This document shows, in pieces, positions 14,977 to 23,374 of a DNA stretch of 41,018 nt. Within the stretch, counting starts at the first letter, position 1. Each line of letters begins with the position of its first letter. This DNA is from Akkermansiaceae bacterium (GTDB taxonomy: Bacteria > Verrucomicrobiota > Verrucomicrobiia > Verrucomicrobiales > Akkermansiaceae). Under the pieces are notes generated by a model. It was given only the letters and a program-made list of their open reading frames with translations, was not told the DNA's origin and searched no databases. The stretch spans positions 1 to 41,018 of the forward strand of contig JAGYIT010000008.1 of assembly GCA_018402445.1 (NCBI GenBank), in the 5' to 3' direction. A program made the position numbers and the translations under genes.

Positions 14977-15001
14977 AGGTTGGTGAACTATGACGCCTAT
15001 G
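14965..15001. promoter_or_regulatory. Stem-loop covering the transposase start
   Basis: CATAGGTGTCATAG (14965-14978) and CTATGACGCCTATG (14988-15001) pair at 13 of 14 positions around a 9-base loop. The transposase ATG (14974-14976) lies inside one arm. As RNA, the hairpin would hide the start; as DNA, it could be an operator or an insertion-sequence end. Confidence 0.65.
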
Positions 15002-15047
15002 AAATACACCTGCCAGAATCTTCAGACGGTGCTTGGGAGCCCGCTTA

Positions 15048-15089
15048 CGAAGGTCATGCCCGTGGTGGGATCGGTGACGGCGCCGGCTT
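15048..15089 (-). pseudogene. 42-base fragment of the capsid gene
   Basis: These 42 bases match 140-181 within the capsid gene at 41 positions, same orientation, encoding the AGAVTDPTTGMTFG segment. The sequences on both sides are unrelated. It is a stray piece of phage head DNA about 15 kb from its source. Confidence 0.85.
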
Positions 15090-15137
15090 CCACGGTAGAT
15101 CTGACCCAAAAAACTGACCCCAAAAAGTGAAGCGGAA

Positions 15138-16106
15138 TCACTGGATGCCCAGCATTCCGCCATAGATGGTATTCGCCTTCTTTTTCAAGTCGGCACGGTA
15201 TTGCTCCAGTTGGCTTTGATCGAGAATGCTGGAGAATCGGCCGAGCCTTTCCTCGATCCGCTGATCAACCAGGGCTTTGATTCCCTTCTTGATCGATTCC
15301 GGGTCATCCCCGGCACTGTCGTAAATCCTTGTGATTTCACCCGAATTGCTGAAATCAAAGATATCGCGTCCATCCGTATAATCGCTGGGATTAAATATCC
15401 CCGTATTGAAGCGTAACTTATTCTTGCGATCGCTTTCCGCTTTCTTGTCAACCTGGCTGGCTGCATCGGCATAGAGCACCTCATAGATCGCATCCCTCTG
15501 ATCGGGGCGAAGATCGACCGCACTGTTGAATGCGGCGAGCTTCGCCAGTGAGGCGTTATCAACCTTGGTGTCCCGTTCCTTGGTCTTGTTCTCCAAATAG
15601 AGTTCGGCCTGTTCGGGTGTCAGGAGTTCCTTGAGCATGGAATCAAAAAGTTCGGGATCCAGAATCTCCGACACCTTGTCAAAGGTGGTGTCGTCATTTG
15701 TCCTGTAGATTTCAGCCACTTTCGCACGGCGGTCATTGAGGTATTTCCCGAGCCTCTCCACTTGCCACGGGGCGAGATTCATCGCCGAGGAGAGCTTCCT
15801 GATTTGTTGTTCATCTTCACCACGTATTCGCTCGTCCTGCTGGCTGGAGAAGCGTTCATTGGACTCCTTCTCCTCCGCCACGATATCGGCATCGCTGGGC
15901 TTTTTTTCCAACAATTTGGTTCCTGGATCAGCAGGAACGCCAGACGGCCGGTCAGACACCTTGAAAGGCGAAACGGATCCCTTGGTTCCCGACGGGACGT
16001 CTGGCGGATCTTGAACGGTCGTCTTGAGCGCGGGCTTCAAGACCCAAGCAAAGGCGAAGCCCGCTGCGAGCCCCACAGCCAGGAAAATAACAGAATTGGA
16101 TTTCAT
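15138..16106 (-). CDS. Membrane-anchored protein with Spy/CpxP-like Q-bearing helices
   Basis: A 322-residue protein with one N-terminal membrane segment (VIFLAVGLAAGFAFAWVL) and no later one, so the body is probably periplasmic. After a disordered Pro/Ser stretch comes a helical region with spaced motifs LAPWQVERLGKYL, LTPEQAELYLENK and LRPDQRDAIYEVL. They recall the LTxxQ repeats of Spy/CpxP/CnrX-type periplasmic sensors and chaperones. The gene diverges from an ECF sigma gene 128 bases away, and CnrX-like proteins regulate ECF systems, so it may be part of the same signalling unit. That is inference; homology to Spy is only suggested by motif spacing. Confidence 0.6.
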   Translation of the reverse strand: MKSNSVIFLAVGLAAGFAFAWVLKPALKTTVQDPPDVPSGTKGSVSPFKVSDRPSGVPADPGTKLLEKKPSDADIVAEEKESNERFSSQQDERIRGEDEQQIRKLSSAMNLAPWQVERLGKYLNDRRAKVAEIYRTNDDTTFDKVSEILDPELFDSMLKELLTPEQAELYLENKTKERDTKVDNASLAKLAAFNSAVDLRPDQRDAIYEVLYADAASQVDKKAESDRKNKLRFNTGIFNPSDYTDGRDIFDFSNSGEITRIYDSAGDDPESIKKGIKALVDQRIEERLGRFSSILDQSQLEQYRADLKKKANTIYGGMLGIQ

Positions 16107-16234
16107 CGTATCTTTATTGGATGATTACATCTCTTCCTTTTTTGCTAACTGCATGCCGTCCTAGAGCATGGCAAACGGGGAGTGGATTTTTCCCGTTAAA
16201 ATATTAAAATTTATTGGGGCTGGTTGATCGGGCG

Positions 16235-16825
16235 ATGTTCCGACATCGCCTGTTTGGAATTGAATTCAAAGCAACCAACCACCTGAACAAACAGACAGGG
16301 ACACAGGTATCGGCGCAAGCTGGTATTGAGGATTTTAGCGGGATTTTCCAAGAGCGGCTGCGCGGCACCGTGGGCGACGGACTCTTGGCGATGTTCGACG
16401 AGGTGCTTTGGAAGAAACACGACAGCAATTGGAACGCGGAGGATTTCCGGCGATACGCATTCCGCTGTGCTGACATCGAGGCGCGCTCATATCACCGCAA
16501 ATGCCGCCGCCTGAGCAAACGCATCGTCTTCCTGGCACCGGATGTCGTCCAGGCACTGGGAAATGAAACGCAGGAGCAGATCGACGCCGATCCGGTGCCC
16601 GTCCGGGGGCGGATCGAGGCCTTGCGGCAGTGTTTGGACGGCCTCGATCCCGTCCAGCGGCAGCTGCTCGATGCCCGCTACGAAAAGGACGGGGTAGGGA
16701 AAAGCGTCGCGGATATCGCCAGAGAGAAAGGCTGCAAGATGGAGACACTCTACAAGCGGCTTGAGCGGATCCGGACTTCTCTCCATAATTGCATTTCGAA
16801 ACGCCTAAAGGACTTGCCCGCGTGA
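16235..16825 (+). CDS. ECF sigma factor, Rhodopirellula/Verrucomicrobium type
   Basis: A 196-residue sigma-70 family protein from the ATG at 16235 (a TTG at 16214 would add seven residues). Region 2 is recognisable around DEVLWKKHDSNWNAEDFRRY and AFRCADIEARSYHRK. Region 4 is clear: a helix-turn-helix KSVADIAREKGCKMETLYKR followed by LERIRTSLHNCI. It resembles the TIGR02989-type ECF factors of Planctomycetes and Verrucomicrobia. The first 50 residues match the family poorly. Its stop overlaps the GTG start of the anti-sigma gene (GTGA). It would direct RNA polymerase to a small regulon, perhaps the divergent gene. Confidence 0.8.
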   Translation: MFRHRLFGIEFKATNHLNKQTGTQVSAQAGIEDFSGIFQERLRGTVGDGLLAMFDEVLWKKHDSNWNAEDFRRYAFRCADIEARSYHRKCRRLSKRIVFLAPDVVQALGNETQEQIDADPVPVRGRIEALRQCLDGLDPVQRQLLDARYEKDGVGKSVADIAREKGCKMETLYKRLERIRTSLHNCISKRLKDLPA

Positions 16826-17220
16826 ACCTCATTTCCCCAGAGCAGCCGCAGGAAAGCGGTGAATTGATCGAGCTTGTGGATCGCTATCTCGACCAGCGGC
16901 TTGATGAGGCGGGCGGGAAACGCCTTGAGGCGTTGCTGCGAGACGATCCGGGAGCCATGCGTTATTGCGCGGGGCGGATCCGGCTCCATTCGGAAATCCA
17001 CTCGCTGGCCCGACCTTTGCGCATCGAAATCCACGAGAACCGCGATCTGGTCATCGAACAGGCGGGAGGCGTGTCCACGGTCACCGCAAACCACTCGAAC
17101 TGGGTCAGCGTGGCACCATCGACGATGCGCAGCGGGGCAGGGGGAAAAATCCGCGCAGCGGGGTGGTGGCTGGCGGTGCCTGCGGTATCGGCGCTGATTC
17201 TGGCCCTCTGGTGGATCCAA
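16822..17220 (+). pseudogene. Anti-sigma factor (FecR-like start), truncated
   Basis: It begins with a GTG overlapping the sigma stop. Residues 1-60 have the short zinc-less anti-sigma pattern (ELIELVDRYLDQRLDEAGGK, then LEALLRDDPGAMRYCAGRI). A membrane segment (WWLAVPAVSALILALWW) follows at about 114-131. Intact relatives continue with a periplasmic FecR or LamG-type domain. Here the frame then runs into unrelated sequence, and the natural C-terminal domain is gone. The cytoplasmic part could still hold the sigma factor, so partial function is possible. Confidence 0.65.
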
Positions 17221-17714
17221 ACGACACGCTCGAAGACGGCATTCCAACAGGCTCTCATTACCAGAATAATGCGATCAGCGGGCAGTTGGGCTGGCTTCTC
17301 AAGGATTACCTCTCATCGGTGCCGCAGCCGGACAACCCCCGGCCGAGGATGTTCCTCACCCCCACGCTCGAGTATCCCGCCGCGAGGACGGATGCGAAAA
17401 ATTCGAAGAGCAAGGCGAAGCCGAGTTATGTCGTTTTCGCCAAGCAGACGGACGTCATCACAGGCGCCATCTTCTGGCCGTTGGGGAACTACAACCGCAA
17501 CAGTTCGGGAAATAGGACACCTCCGATGAGAATGGTTCAGCTGTCCGCCAAAGAGACGCGCGGCAAGCCATGGATCACGGAGATCGACCAGATCATCCGC
17601 CCATCTACCTCCAGTTACGGAGCGGAGATCGAGCCGCCCCACGGAAAATACCGCAACACCCTGATGTTCGACTTCAGCGTGAAAGCGATCCCGCTCAGCG
17701 ATCCCGTATGGTGA
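17219..17714 (+). pseudogene. C-terminal part of an unrelated gene joined to the anti-sigma gene
   Basis: In another frame from about 17219, the sequence codes for roughly 165 residues with normal composition: DPNDTLEDGIPTGSHYQNNA, then LLKDYLSSVPQPDNPRPRMF, FAKQTDVITGAIFWPLGNYN and a clean stop after SDPVW. It has no start codon of its own with a ribosome binding site. It looks like the end of a larger gene brought next to the anti-sigma gene by deletion. I do not recognise its family. Confidence 0.6.
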
Positions 17715-17783
17715 ATCCTGCCGCCCCCGGCCATACTTTTGACAATAGCCTCCTGTCACTGAGGGCTCCGCCCATGATTACCC

Positions 17784-19394
17784 ATGCAAAACCCATTCTC
17801 ATTTCCTAGGCTGCATCTCTTGCTGGCTTTCAGCGTCCTGTCAGGCATGGCCGCGGCCGACGTGACCCCCGAGTCCCTCGATTTCCGCCGTCAGGCGACG
17901 CAACGGATGTTCTTCGACCGCGATCAGGAAATCCCTCTTGCCGGGCTCCAGCCCACCAAGATCCTGGGTATCGAGGTCATGCATCCGATCGTCGGGACGC
18001 CAACCGGCAACGCGGAGTTTGAAATCACGGAGGGCAAATTGAGGATCAGCGCGAAAACCGCTTCGCGGGCGGATCGCTGGGTCGGCGGCTTCAATCCTTT
18101 CGCTTCGTATGACCTTCTGTTAGAGAAATTCAGCGGCTCGGGTCAGGTCGGCATCCTGTTCCGTGATTTGGAGCAGGAGAACCGTATCAGCGCTTCGCTG
18201 GTGATGAAGGACGGGAAATGTTCGGCCATCCGCTGGGTGGTGGTGAAGGAGGGCGAGGAGGTCGCGCGCAAGGATCACCCGCTGCCAGAGGGAGTGAAGG
18301 CGGAGTTTCCCCTGCGCCTGCGTGTCCAGATGCTAGCGGTCGGCGTGAACCTGTTTCTCGAAAGCAAAGGCGAGGCGCACCTCATCGCCTATCCGGATTT
18401 CGCGGAGCATTTCGAGCTGCGGAAAAAATCTCTGATGCAGCGGTTCGAGTTCTGCCTGCACAGCGATCTCAGCGCCGGGGCTTCGGTTGACATCGCGGAA
18501 ATGACCGCCGCGTTGTCGCCGGGTTGCGGGCAGGCGGATATCCGCGCCATCACCCGCGCGGACGGCGAGCCGCTGATCGAGGACGACCGCCTGTGGTTCA
18601 CGATGACCGTACGCGGCCGCGCGCTGCCGCATCCGATGCAGGGTGTTTTCTCGATGAATCCCTCGGTCTTCGATCTGCGCTTCGAGGGCATCATCGCCTT
18701 CGACATGGGCGATGGCCTGCTGCGCAACGAGCTCGCCTCGCATCTGTTTTACGACGATGCCTCAAAGGAATGGCGCGGCTGGACGGTGGGGTTCAGCGCC
18801 TACGGGCTGGACTCCGGCGGGAAACAGAAAGCGGTGCTCGCCGTTTCCAGCAAGCGGGATCCGCGCAAGGGATTTTCCGTCATGCGCGCCAAGCCCATCG
18901 GCTTGCCGCAAGGGATGCATGAGGATCCGCACGGGATCTACGATGCCGAGGCGGGAAAGTGGCGCATGCTCCTCGCCGAGCACGCCGGGAAATTCCGCGC
19001 CAGCATCTGGGAGTCCGACACCTGGGACAGCGGCTACACGCGGCTCAGCGGACCGGTGGAAATGGACAGCACCGGCACCTCGATCCAGAAAATCGGATCG
19101 AAGCGCTACGCGATGTTCGGCAGCGCGGATCGCAAGGTTTACATTCGTTCGTATCCCGGCCTTGAGCCGGCGGGCGAGCTGAAGATGCACCTGCCGCCAT
19201 GGGACGATGAATCCGGCACGCGCATCTGGCCGAATGTCATCCCCTTGCCCGAGGGCTATCCGGCTCGCTACATCGCGCTGATGATGGACCGCATCAATTT
19301 CCCCGGCATGCCCAAGAAGAACTGGACGTACGGTGCCATGTATCTCTACCATGCCCATTTGCCGGAAGGAAACGAGACACCTTACGAGTATTAG
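17784..19394 (+). CDS. Secreted beta-propeller protein, glycoside hydrolase-like
   Basis: A 536-residue protein with a signal peptide (LHLLLAFSVLSGMAAA). The N-terminal half has a LamG-like concanavalin fold look (GSGQVGILFRDLEQENRISA), and the second half reads like the five-bladed propeller of GH43/GH32-type enzymes (GMHEDPHGIYDAEAGKWRML, SGYTRLSGPVEMDSTGTS, LPPWDDESGTRIWPNVIPL). I cannot name the catalytic acids with certainty. It is followed 39 bases later by an aldose epimerase and then a sulfatase, so it probably attacks a sulfated glycan outside the cytoplasm. Exact GH family and substrate are unknown. Confidence 0.6.
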   Translation: MQNPFSFPRLHLLLAFSVLSGMAAADVTPESLDFRRQATQRMFFDRDQEIPLAGLQPTKILGIEVMHPIVGTPTGNAEFEITEGKLRISAKTASRADRWVGGFNPFASYDLLLEKFSGSGQVGILFRDLEQENRISASLVMKDGKCSAIRWVVVKEGEEVARKDHPLPEGVKAEFPLRLRVQMLAVGVNLFLESKGEAHLIAYPDFAEHFELRKKSLMQRFEFCLHSDLSAGASVDIAEMTAALSPGCGQADIRAITRADGEPLIEDDRLWFTMTVRGRALPHPMQGVFSMNPSVFDLRFEGIIAFDMGDGLLRNELASHLFYDDASKEWRGWTVGFSAYGLDSGGKQKAVLAVSSKRDPRKGFSVMRAKPIGLPQGMHEDPHGIYDAEAGKWRMLLAEHAGKFRASIWESDTWDSGYTRLSGPVEMDSTGTSIQKIGSKRYAMFGSADRKVYIRSYPGLEPAGELKMHLPPWDDESGTRIWPNVIPLPEGYPARYIALMMDRINFPGMPKKNWTYGAMYLYHAHLPEGNETPYEY

Positions 19395-19433
19395 AAACCC
19401 TGAGAACCTAACCTTGTATAACCTAGCCCACCC

Positions 19434-20570
19434 ATGAAAACCCGTTTGATGATCCCCGCGATGATCCTCGCCCTGGCCTCCTGCCAGAAGCCCGCCGAAA
19501 TGAAAACCTCGTCCGCCATGAAACAGGAGGTCTTCGGGAAAATGCCCGATGGCCGCGAGGTGAAAATTTTCACCCTCACTAACAGCAACGGCCTCACGGC
19601 GCGCGTCACGGAATACGGCGCGATTCTCGTTTCCATGGAAACGCCTGACAAATCGGGAAAAACAGCGGACATCACCCACGGTTACGATACGCTAGAAGGC
19701 TGGCTGACCAACACCTCGTATCTGGGAGCCACGGTCGGCCGCTTCGGGAACCGCATTAAGGACGGCAAGTTCACACTTGAAGGCAAGGAATACACGCTCG
19801 CCACGAACAACGATCCCGGCGGCATTCCCTGCCATCTCCACGGCGGTCTCAAGGGCTTCGACAAGGTGCTGTGGTCGGGCAAACCCGTCGGCGACAACGG
19901 CGTGGAGTTCACCTACGTCTCCAAGGATGGCGAGGAGGGTTATCCCGGCAACCTCACCGTCAAGACGACCTACACGCTCAACGATGACAACGAGCTGAAA
20001 TGGGAAACCAGCGCCACCACCGATGCGCCGACGATCGTCAACATTGTCCATCACAGCTACTGGAACCTTTCCGGCGATCCGACCACCTCGATCAACGACC
20101 ACGAACTCACCCTCCGCGCCCCCCATTTCCTGCCGACCGACATCGGCCTGATCCCGACGGGTGAGATCGCGCCGGTCGCGGGCACTCCGATGGATTTCAC
20201 CAAGCCGAAGATCATCGGCGAGCGCGTGGAGGCGGATTTCGAGGCGCTGAAATTCGGCGGCGGTTACGACCATTGCTGGGTGTTGGAAAAAGGCGAGGGC
20301 GTGCGGCTCGCGGCACGCCTGAAGGATCCCGAAACCGGACGGGTGATGGAGATTTCCACCGACCAGCCGGCCATCCAGTTCTATGGCGGCAATTTCCTCG
20401 ACGGCTCCTTCGCCGGCAAAGGCGGCGTGAAATATGCGAAACGCAGCGCCCTCTGCCTCGAAACCGAAGGCTTCCCGGACGCTCCTAACAAAGCCGCTTT
20501 CCCGTCCTGCGTGCTCCGCCCCGGCGAGACCTACAAACATGTGATGATCCACAAGTTCTCCGCAGAGTGA
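19434..20570 (+). CDS. galM: Aldose 1-epimerase (mutarotase), lipoprotein
   Basis: A 378-residue GalM-family enzyme that interconverts alpha and beta aldose anomers. It begins MKTRLMIPAMILALASC, a lipoprotein signal with Cys17, so it is exported, unlike E. coli GalM. Active-site features are present: HLHGGLKGFDKVLW (first His), VHHSYWNLSG (catalytic His) and the catalytic Glu in LETEGFPDAPN. Length fits the secreted Bacteroidetes/Verrucomicrobia type. Its stop overlaps the sulfatase GTG start, so the two are co-translated. It probably works on sugars released by the neighbours. Confidence 0.92.
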   Translation: MKTRLMIPAMILALASCQKPAEMKTSSAMKQEVFGKMPDGREVKIFTLTNSNGLTARVTEYGAILVSMETPDKSGKTADITHGYDTLEGWLTNTSYLGATVGRFGNRIKDGKFTLEGKEYTLATNNDPGGIPCHLHGGLKGFDKVLWSGKPVGDNGVEFTYVSKDGEEGYPGNLTVKTTYTLNDDNELKWETSATTDAPTIVNIVHHSYWNLSGDPTTSINDHELTLRAPHFLPTDIGLIPTGEIAPVAGTPMDFTKPKIIGERVEADFEALKFGGGYDHCWVLEKGEGVRLAARLKDPETGRVMEISTDQPAIQFYGGNFLDGSFAGKGGVKYAKRSALCLETEGFPDAPNKAAFPSCVLRPGETYKHVMIHKFSAE

Positions 20571-22054
20571 AAATCCTGATCTCCGCCATCTTCCTCAGCG
20601 CGCTGACAGCCGTCGCTTGTGCAGGGGAGCGGCCCAATGTCCTGCTCATCCTTGTGGATGACCTCAAGCCGGCCCTCGGTGCTTACGGCGACAAGACCGC
20701 GATCACGCCGAACCTGGACAAGCTCGCCGCACGCGGCATGCGCTTTGACATGGCGTATTGCAACATCGCGGTATGCGCGGCGTCACGCTACAACCTGATG
20801 ACCGGTTCCCGCGCGACCTCGCTCGGGATCTACGGTTTCGGCGTGGATTTCCGCAAACCGTTTCCCGAGGCGGTCACCCTGCCGCAGCATTTCATGAACC
20901 ACGGCTACCATGCCGAATCCATGGGCAAGGTCTATCACATCGGGCATGACACCTACGCCGACGCCGCTTCGTTCAGCGTCCCGCATCTGAGCGATCTCGT
21001 CATCGAATACCTTGATCCGAAATCCAAGCCGGACGGCATTCTTACCCGCGAGGAAGGCCTTTTCGCCAACCAGGGCAAAGTATCGGAGGGAAAACTCCGC
21101 CCGCGCGGCGCCGCATGGGAGTCACCCGATGTGCCGGACGATGCCTACGCCGACGGACGGGTCGCCAACGAGGCGGTGAAACGCCTGCGCGCCCATCGGC
21201 AGAATCCCGGCAAGCCGTTTTTCATGGCCGTGGGCATCGCCCGCCCGCATCTGCCTTTCAGCGCGCCGAAAAAATACTGGGAGCTATACGATCCCGCCAA
21301 GCTGCCCCTGCCAACCATCGAACACGCACCGCAGGACGCCCCGGCCGGCGCGCAGAAACGCGATGGCGAGATCGCCGCGTTTTTCCCGGTGCCGGAAAAG
21401 AGCAACGGCCCGTTTCCCGAAGATCTGAAGCGCAAGCTCATCCACGGCTACTACGCATCCACCAGCTACGCCGACGCGCAGATCGGCAGGATCATCGACG
21501 CTCTTGACGAGACCGGTTTGGCGAAAAACACCATCGTCGTCCTCTGGGGCGACCACGGTTACCACCTCGGCGAGCTGGGCATCTGGACGAAGCACGTGAA
21601 CTACGAACTCGCGAACCGCATCCCCATTCTCATCACCGCACCCGGCATCACCCAGCCCGGCAGCGCCACCGGCCAGCTCACGGAAACGGTCGATCTCTTC
21701 CCCACGCTCGCCGAACTCTGCGGCCTGCCCGCGCCCGCCGGGCCGCAGCCCATCGACGGCATCAGCATGGTGCCCGTGCTGAAAGATCCAAGCGCCCGCA
21801 TCCGCGATCACGCCTACCACTGCTTTCAACGCCACAAGCTCGGCCGCGCGATCCGTACGGCAACCCATCGCCTCGTTGTCTGGCAAAATCCCGGTAAGCC
21901 CGAATCCACCGCCGAAATCGAGCTTTACGAGTATCTCGAAGACCGCATCGAGCGCAAAAATATCGCCGCAGAGCAACCCGCCATCGTCGCGGAGTTGCGC
22001 GCCATGCTGGATCGGCATCCCCAGCCGCGGCTCCTTGGTCGAGCGTCCAGGTGA
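20567..22054 (+). CDS. Secreted sulfatase, iduronate-2-sulfatase-like (S1_7)
   Basis: A 495-residue sulfatase with a signal peptide (ILISAIFLSALTAVACAG). Metal-binding residues are in LILVDDLKPALGAYGD (Asp31, Asp32) and in the later WGDHGYHLGELG. The modified residue would be Cys70 in CAASR. The normal formylglycine signature is CxPxR, so Ala replaces the key Pro here. The rest of the fold (LARRMRFD-like region, PHLPFSAPKKYWELYD, YYASTSYADAQIGRIIDAL) matches S1_7 proteins. It starts with a GTG inside the galM stop (GTGA). It would remove sulfate esters from a glycan if Cys70 is activated. Confidence 0.88.
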   Translation: MKILISAIFLSALTAVACAGERPNVLLILVDDLKPALGAYGDKTAITPNLDKLAARGMRFDMAYCNIAVCAASRYNLMTGSRATSLGIYGFGVDFRKPFPEAVTLPQHFMNHGYHAESMGKVYHIGHDTYADAASFSVPHLSDLVIEYLDPKSKPDGILTREEGLFANQGKVSEGKLRPRGAAWESPDVPDDAYADGRVANEAVKRLRAHRQNPGKPFFMAVGIARPHLPFSAPKKYWELYDPAKLPLPTIEHAPQDAPAGAQKRDGEIAAFFPVPEKSNGPFPEDLKRKLIHGYYASTSYADAQIGRIIDALDETGLAKNTIVVLWGDHGYHLGELGIWTKHVNYELANRIPILITAPGITQPGSATGQLTETVDLFPTLAELCGLPAPAGPQPIDGISMVPVLKDPSARIRDHAYHCFQRHKLGRAIRTATHRLVVWQNPGKPESTAEIELYEYLEDRIERKNIAAEQPAIVAELRAMLDRHPQPRLLGRASR

Positions 22055-22363
22055 TGCCCCGCCCGCTCTTGGAAAAGGGCTGGCGCATCGCCGCGCGGGG
22101 GCAAACTGATGCCGGTATGAACGGTATGACCCTAGAATCCGCATTCCATGGGGGCAGATACTGTATCGCGACATTTCTTAAGTTCCATCATCATGCACGT
22201 TGTTGCCGTGTCAACTCCACGAGGACTGTTTTATCTCCCCCGTAGTGGCGACAATGGCCACAAAATACCTTCCCGTGTGTGCCCAAACCTGCCTAAATAA
22301 TCATGTTCCCGTTAAGCAAAAACGGGCTACAGAAAACACTTACATGCATGGTAAGTAAAAAAC
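22055..22363. other. Intergenic region without recognised gene
   Basis: I see no convincing coding frame, terminator or RNA. It holds a stretch of lower GC near 22270-22360 that may contain the promoter of the following gene. Confidence 0.5.
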
Positions 22364-22750
22364 ATGACAAAACTTTTCATTTACGGGACATTGAGGCGCG
22401 GCGGATCGAATCATTTCCGCATGGATGGAGCGGAGTTTCTGGGAGCGGGAAGGATCGCAGGTAGGATGTATAAAATCGATTGGTATCCGGCGCTGGTTTG
22501 CGGCGGGGAAAGTGCGGTGAAGGGTGAGCTTTACCGGGTCAGCGAGGAGCATTTGCGGACGCTGGATGTGTTCGAGGGGATCGTTTCTGGAGAAGGTGAG
22601 TCGCGCGAATACCGGCGGGTGAAGGTCGAGGTGACTTTGGATTCCGGGGAAAAGGAAAACGCGTGGGCGTGGGAATGGATCGACGATCTCAGCACCGCCT
22701 TGGAGTGCGATACGGGCGATTGGTTGGGGTATGAACCGAACCCTTCGTGA
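22364..22750 (+). CDS. Gamma-glutamylcyclotransferase-like (GGCT/AIG2) protein
   Basis: A 128-residue protein of the GGCT/AIG2 fold. It starts [14 protein letters not shown], the diagnostic YGTLR loop that binds the substrate, and has a probable catalytic Glu in [12 protein letters not shown], followed by YRRVKVEV strands. Family members release 5-oxoproline from gamma-glutamyl amines or peptides; the bacterial substrates are mostly unknown. Its last 20 bases overlap the start of aat, so the two are transcribed together. Confidence 0.85.
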   Translation: MTKLFIYGTLRRGGSNHFRMDGAEFLGAGRIAGRMYKIDWYPALVCGGESAVKGELYRVSEEHLRTLDVFEGIVSGEGESREYRRVKVEVTLDSGEKENAWAWEWIDDLSTALECDTGDWLGYEPNPS

Positions 22751-23333
22751 AGAAATGGAGCACGGCATCATACCGCCCGAAGTGTTGCTGGAAGCCTACG
22801 CACAGGGCGTTTTCCCGATGGCCGAGGACGGCGAGATCCTGTGGTTTTCGCCGACGCGGCGCGGGATCATCCCGTTGGATGAGCGTTTCCACATTCCCCG
22901 CGGTTTGAAAAAAGCCCTGCGGAAAAGACCCTTCGAGATCCGCTACAACACCGCGTTCCGGGAAGTGATGCTGGGCTGCGCGGAGCGGGATGGGACTTGG
23001 ATCGATGGGGCGATCATTGAAAGCTACTGCGCCCTCCACGAACTCGGTCACGCGCACTCGGTGGAGTGCTGGGACGCGGAAGGCTTGCAGGGCGGGCTTT
23101 ACGGCGTCGCGTTGGGTAAGGCTTTTTTCGGAGAAAGCATGTTTTCCCGGAAAACCGACGCCTCGAAGATCGCACTGGTGGCGTTGGTTGAGAGGCTGCG
23201 GGAGCGGGGCTTCGAGCTGCTTGATACCCAGTGGATGACCGATCACCTCAGGACTTTCGGAGGTCTGGAAATCGGCAAAAGGGAATATCTGGCGCTGCTT
23301 CAGGAAATGCTGCCGGGCGAATCCGGTGCTTGA
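22731..23333 (+). CDS. aat: Leucyl/phenylalanyl-tRNA-protein transferase
   Basis: A 200-residue Aat enzyme, which adds Leu or Phe from tRNA to N-terminal Lys/Arg of proteins and marks them for ClpS/ClpAP. Signature blocks are present: [19 protein letters not shown] near the start, [51 protein letters not shown], and [16 protein letters not shown]. Length is slightly short but complete. It overlaps the preceding gene by 20 bases. Confidence 0.95.
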   Translation: MNRTLREEMEHGIIPPEVLLEAYAQGVFPMAEDGEILWFSPTRRGIIPLDERFHIPRGLKKALRKRPFEIRYNTAFREVMLGCAERDGTWIDGAIIESYCALHELGHAHSVECWDAEGLQGGLYGVALGKAFFGESMFSRKTDASKIALVALVERLRERGFELLDTQWMTDHLRTFGGLEIGKREYLALLQEMLPGESGA

Positions 23334-23374
23334 TTCGTTAAGTTTTCTAAAATAACTTCCGTCTCGCTTACCGC

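Noticed and set aside
9500..15100. Canonical attC sites between the TA modules
   Set aside because: I looked for paired RYYYAAC and GTTRRRY boxes at gene ends. Inverted repeats exist, but the core boxes do not match at both ends. A covariance search would be needed.
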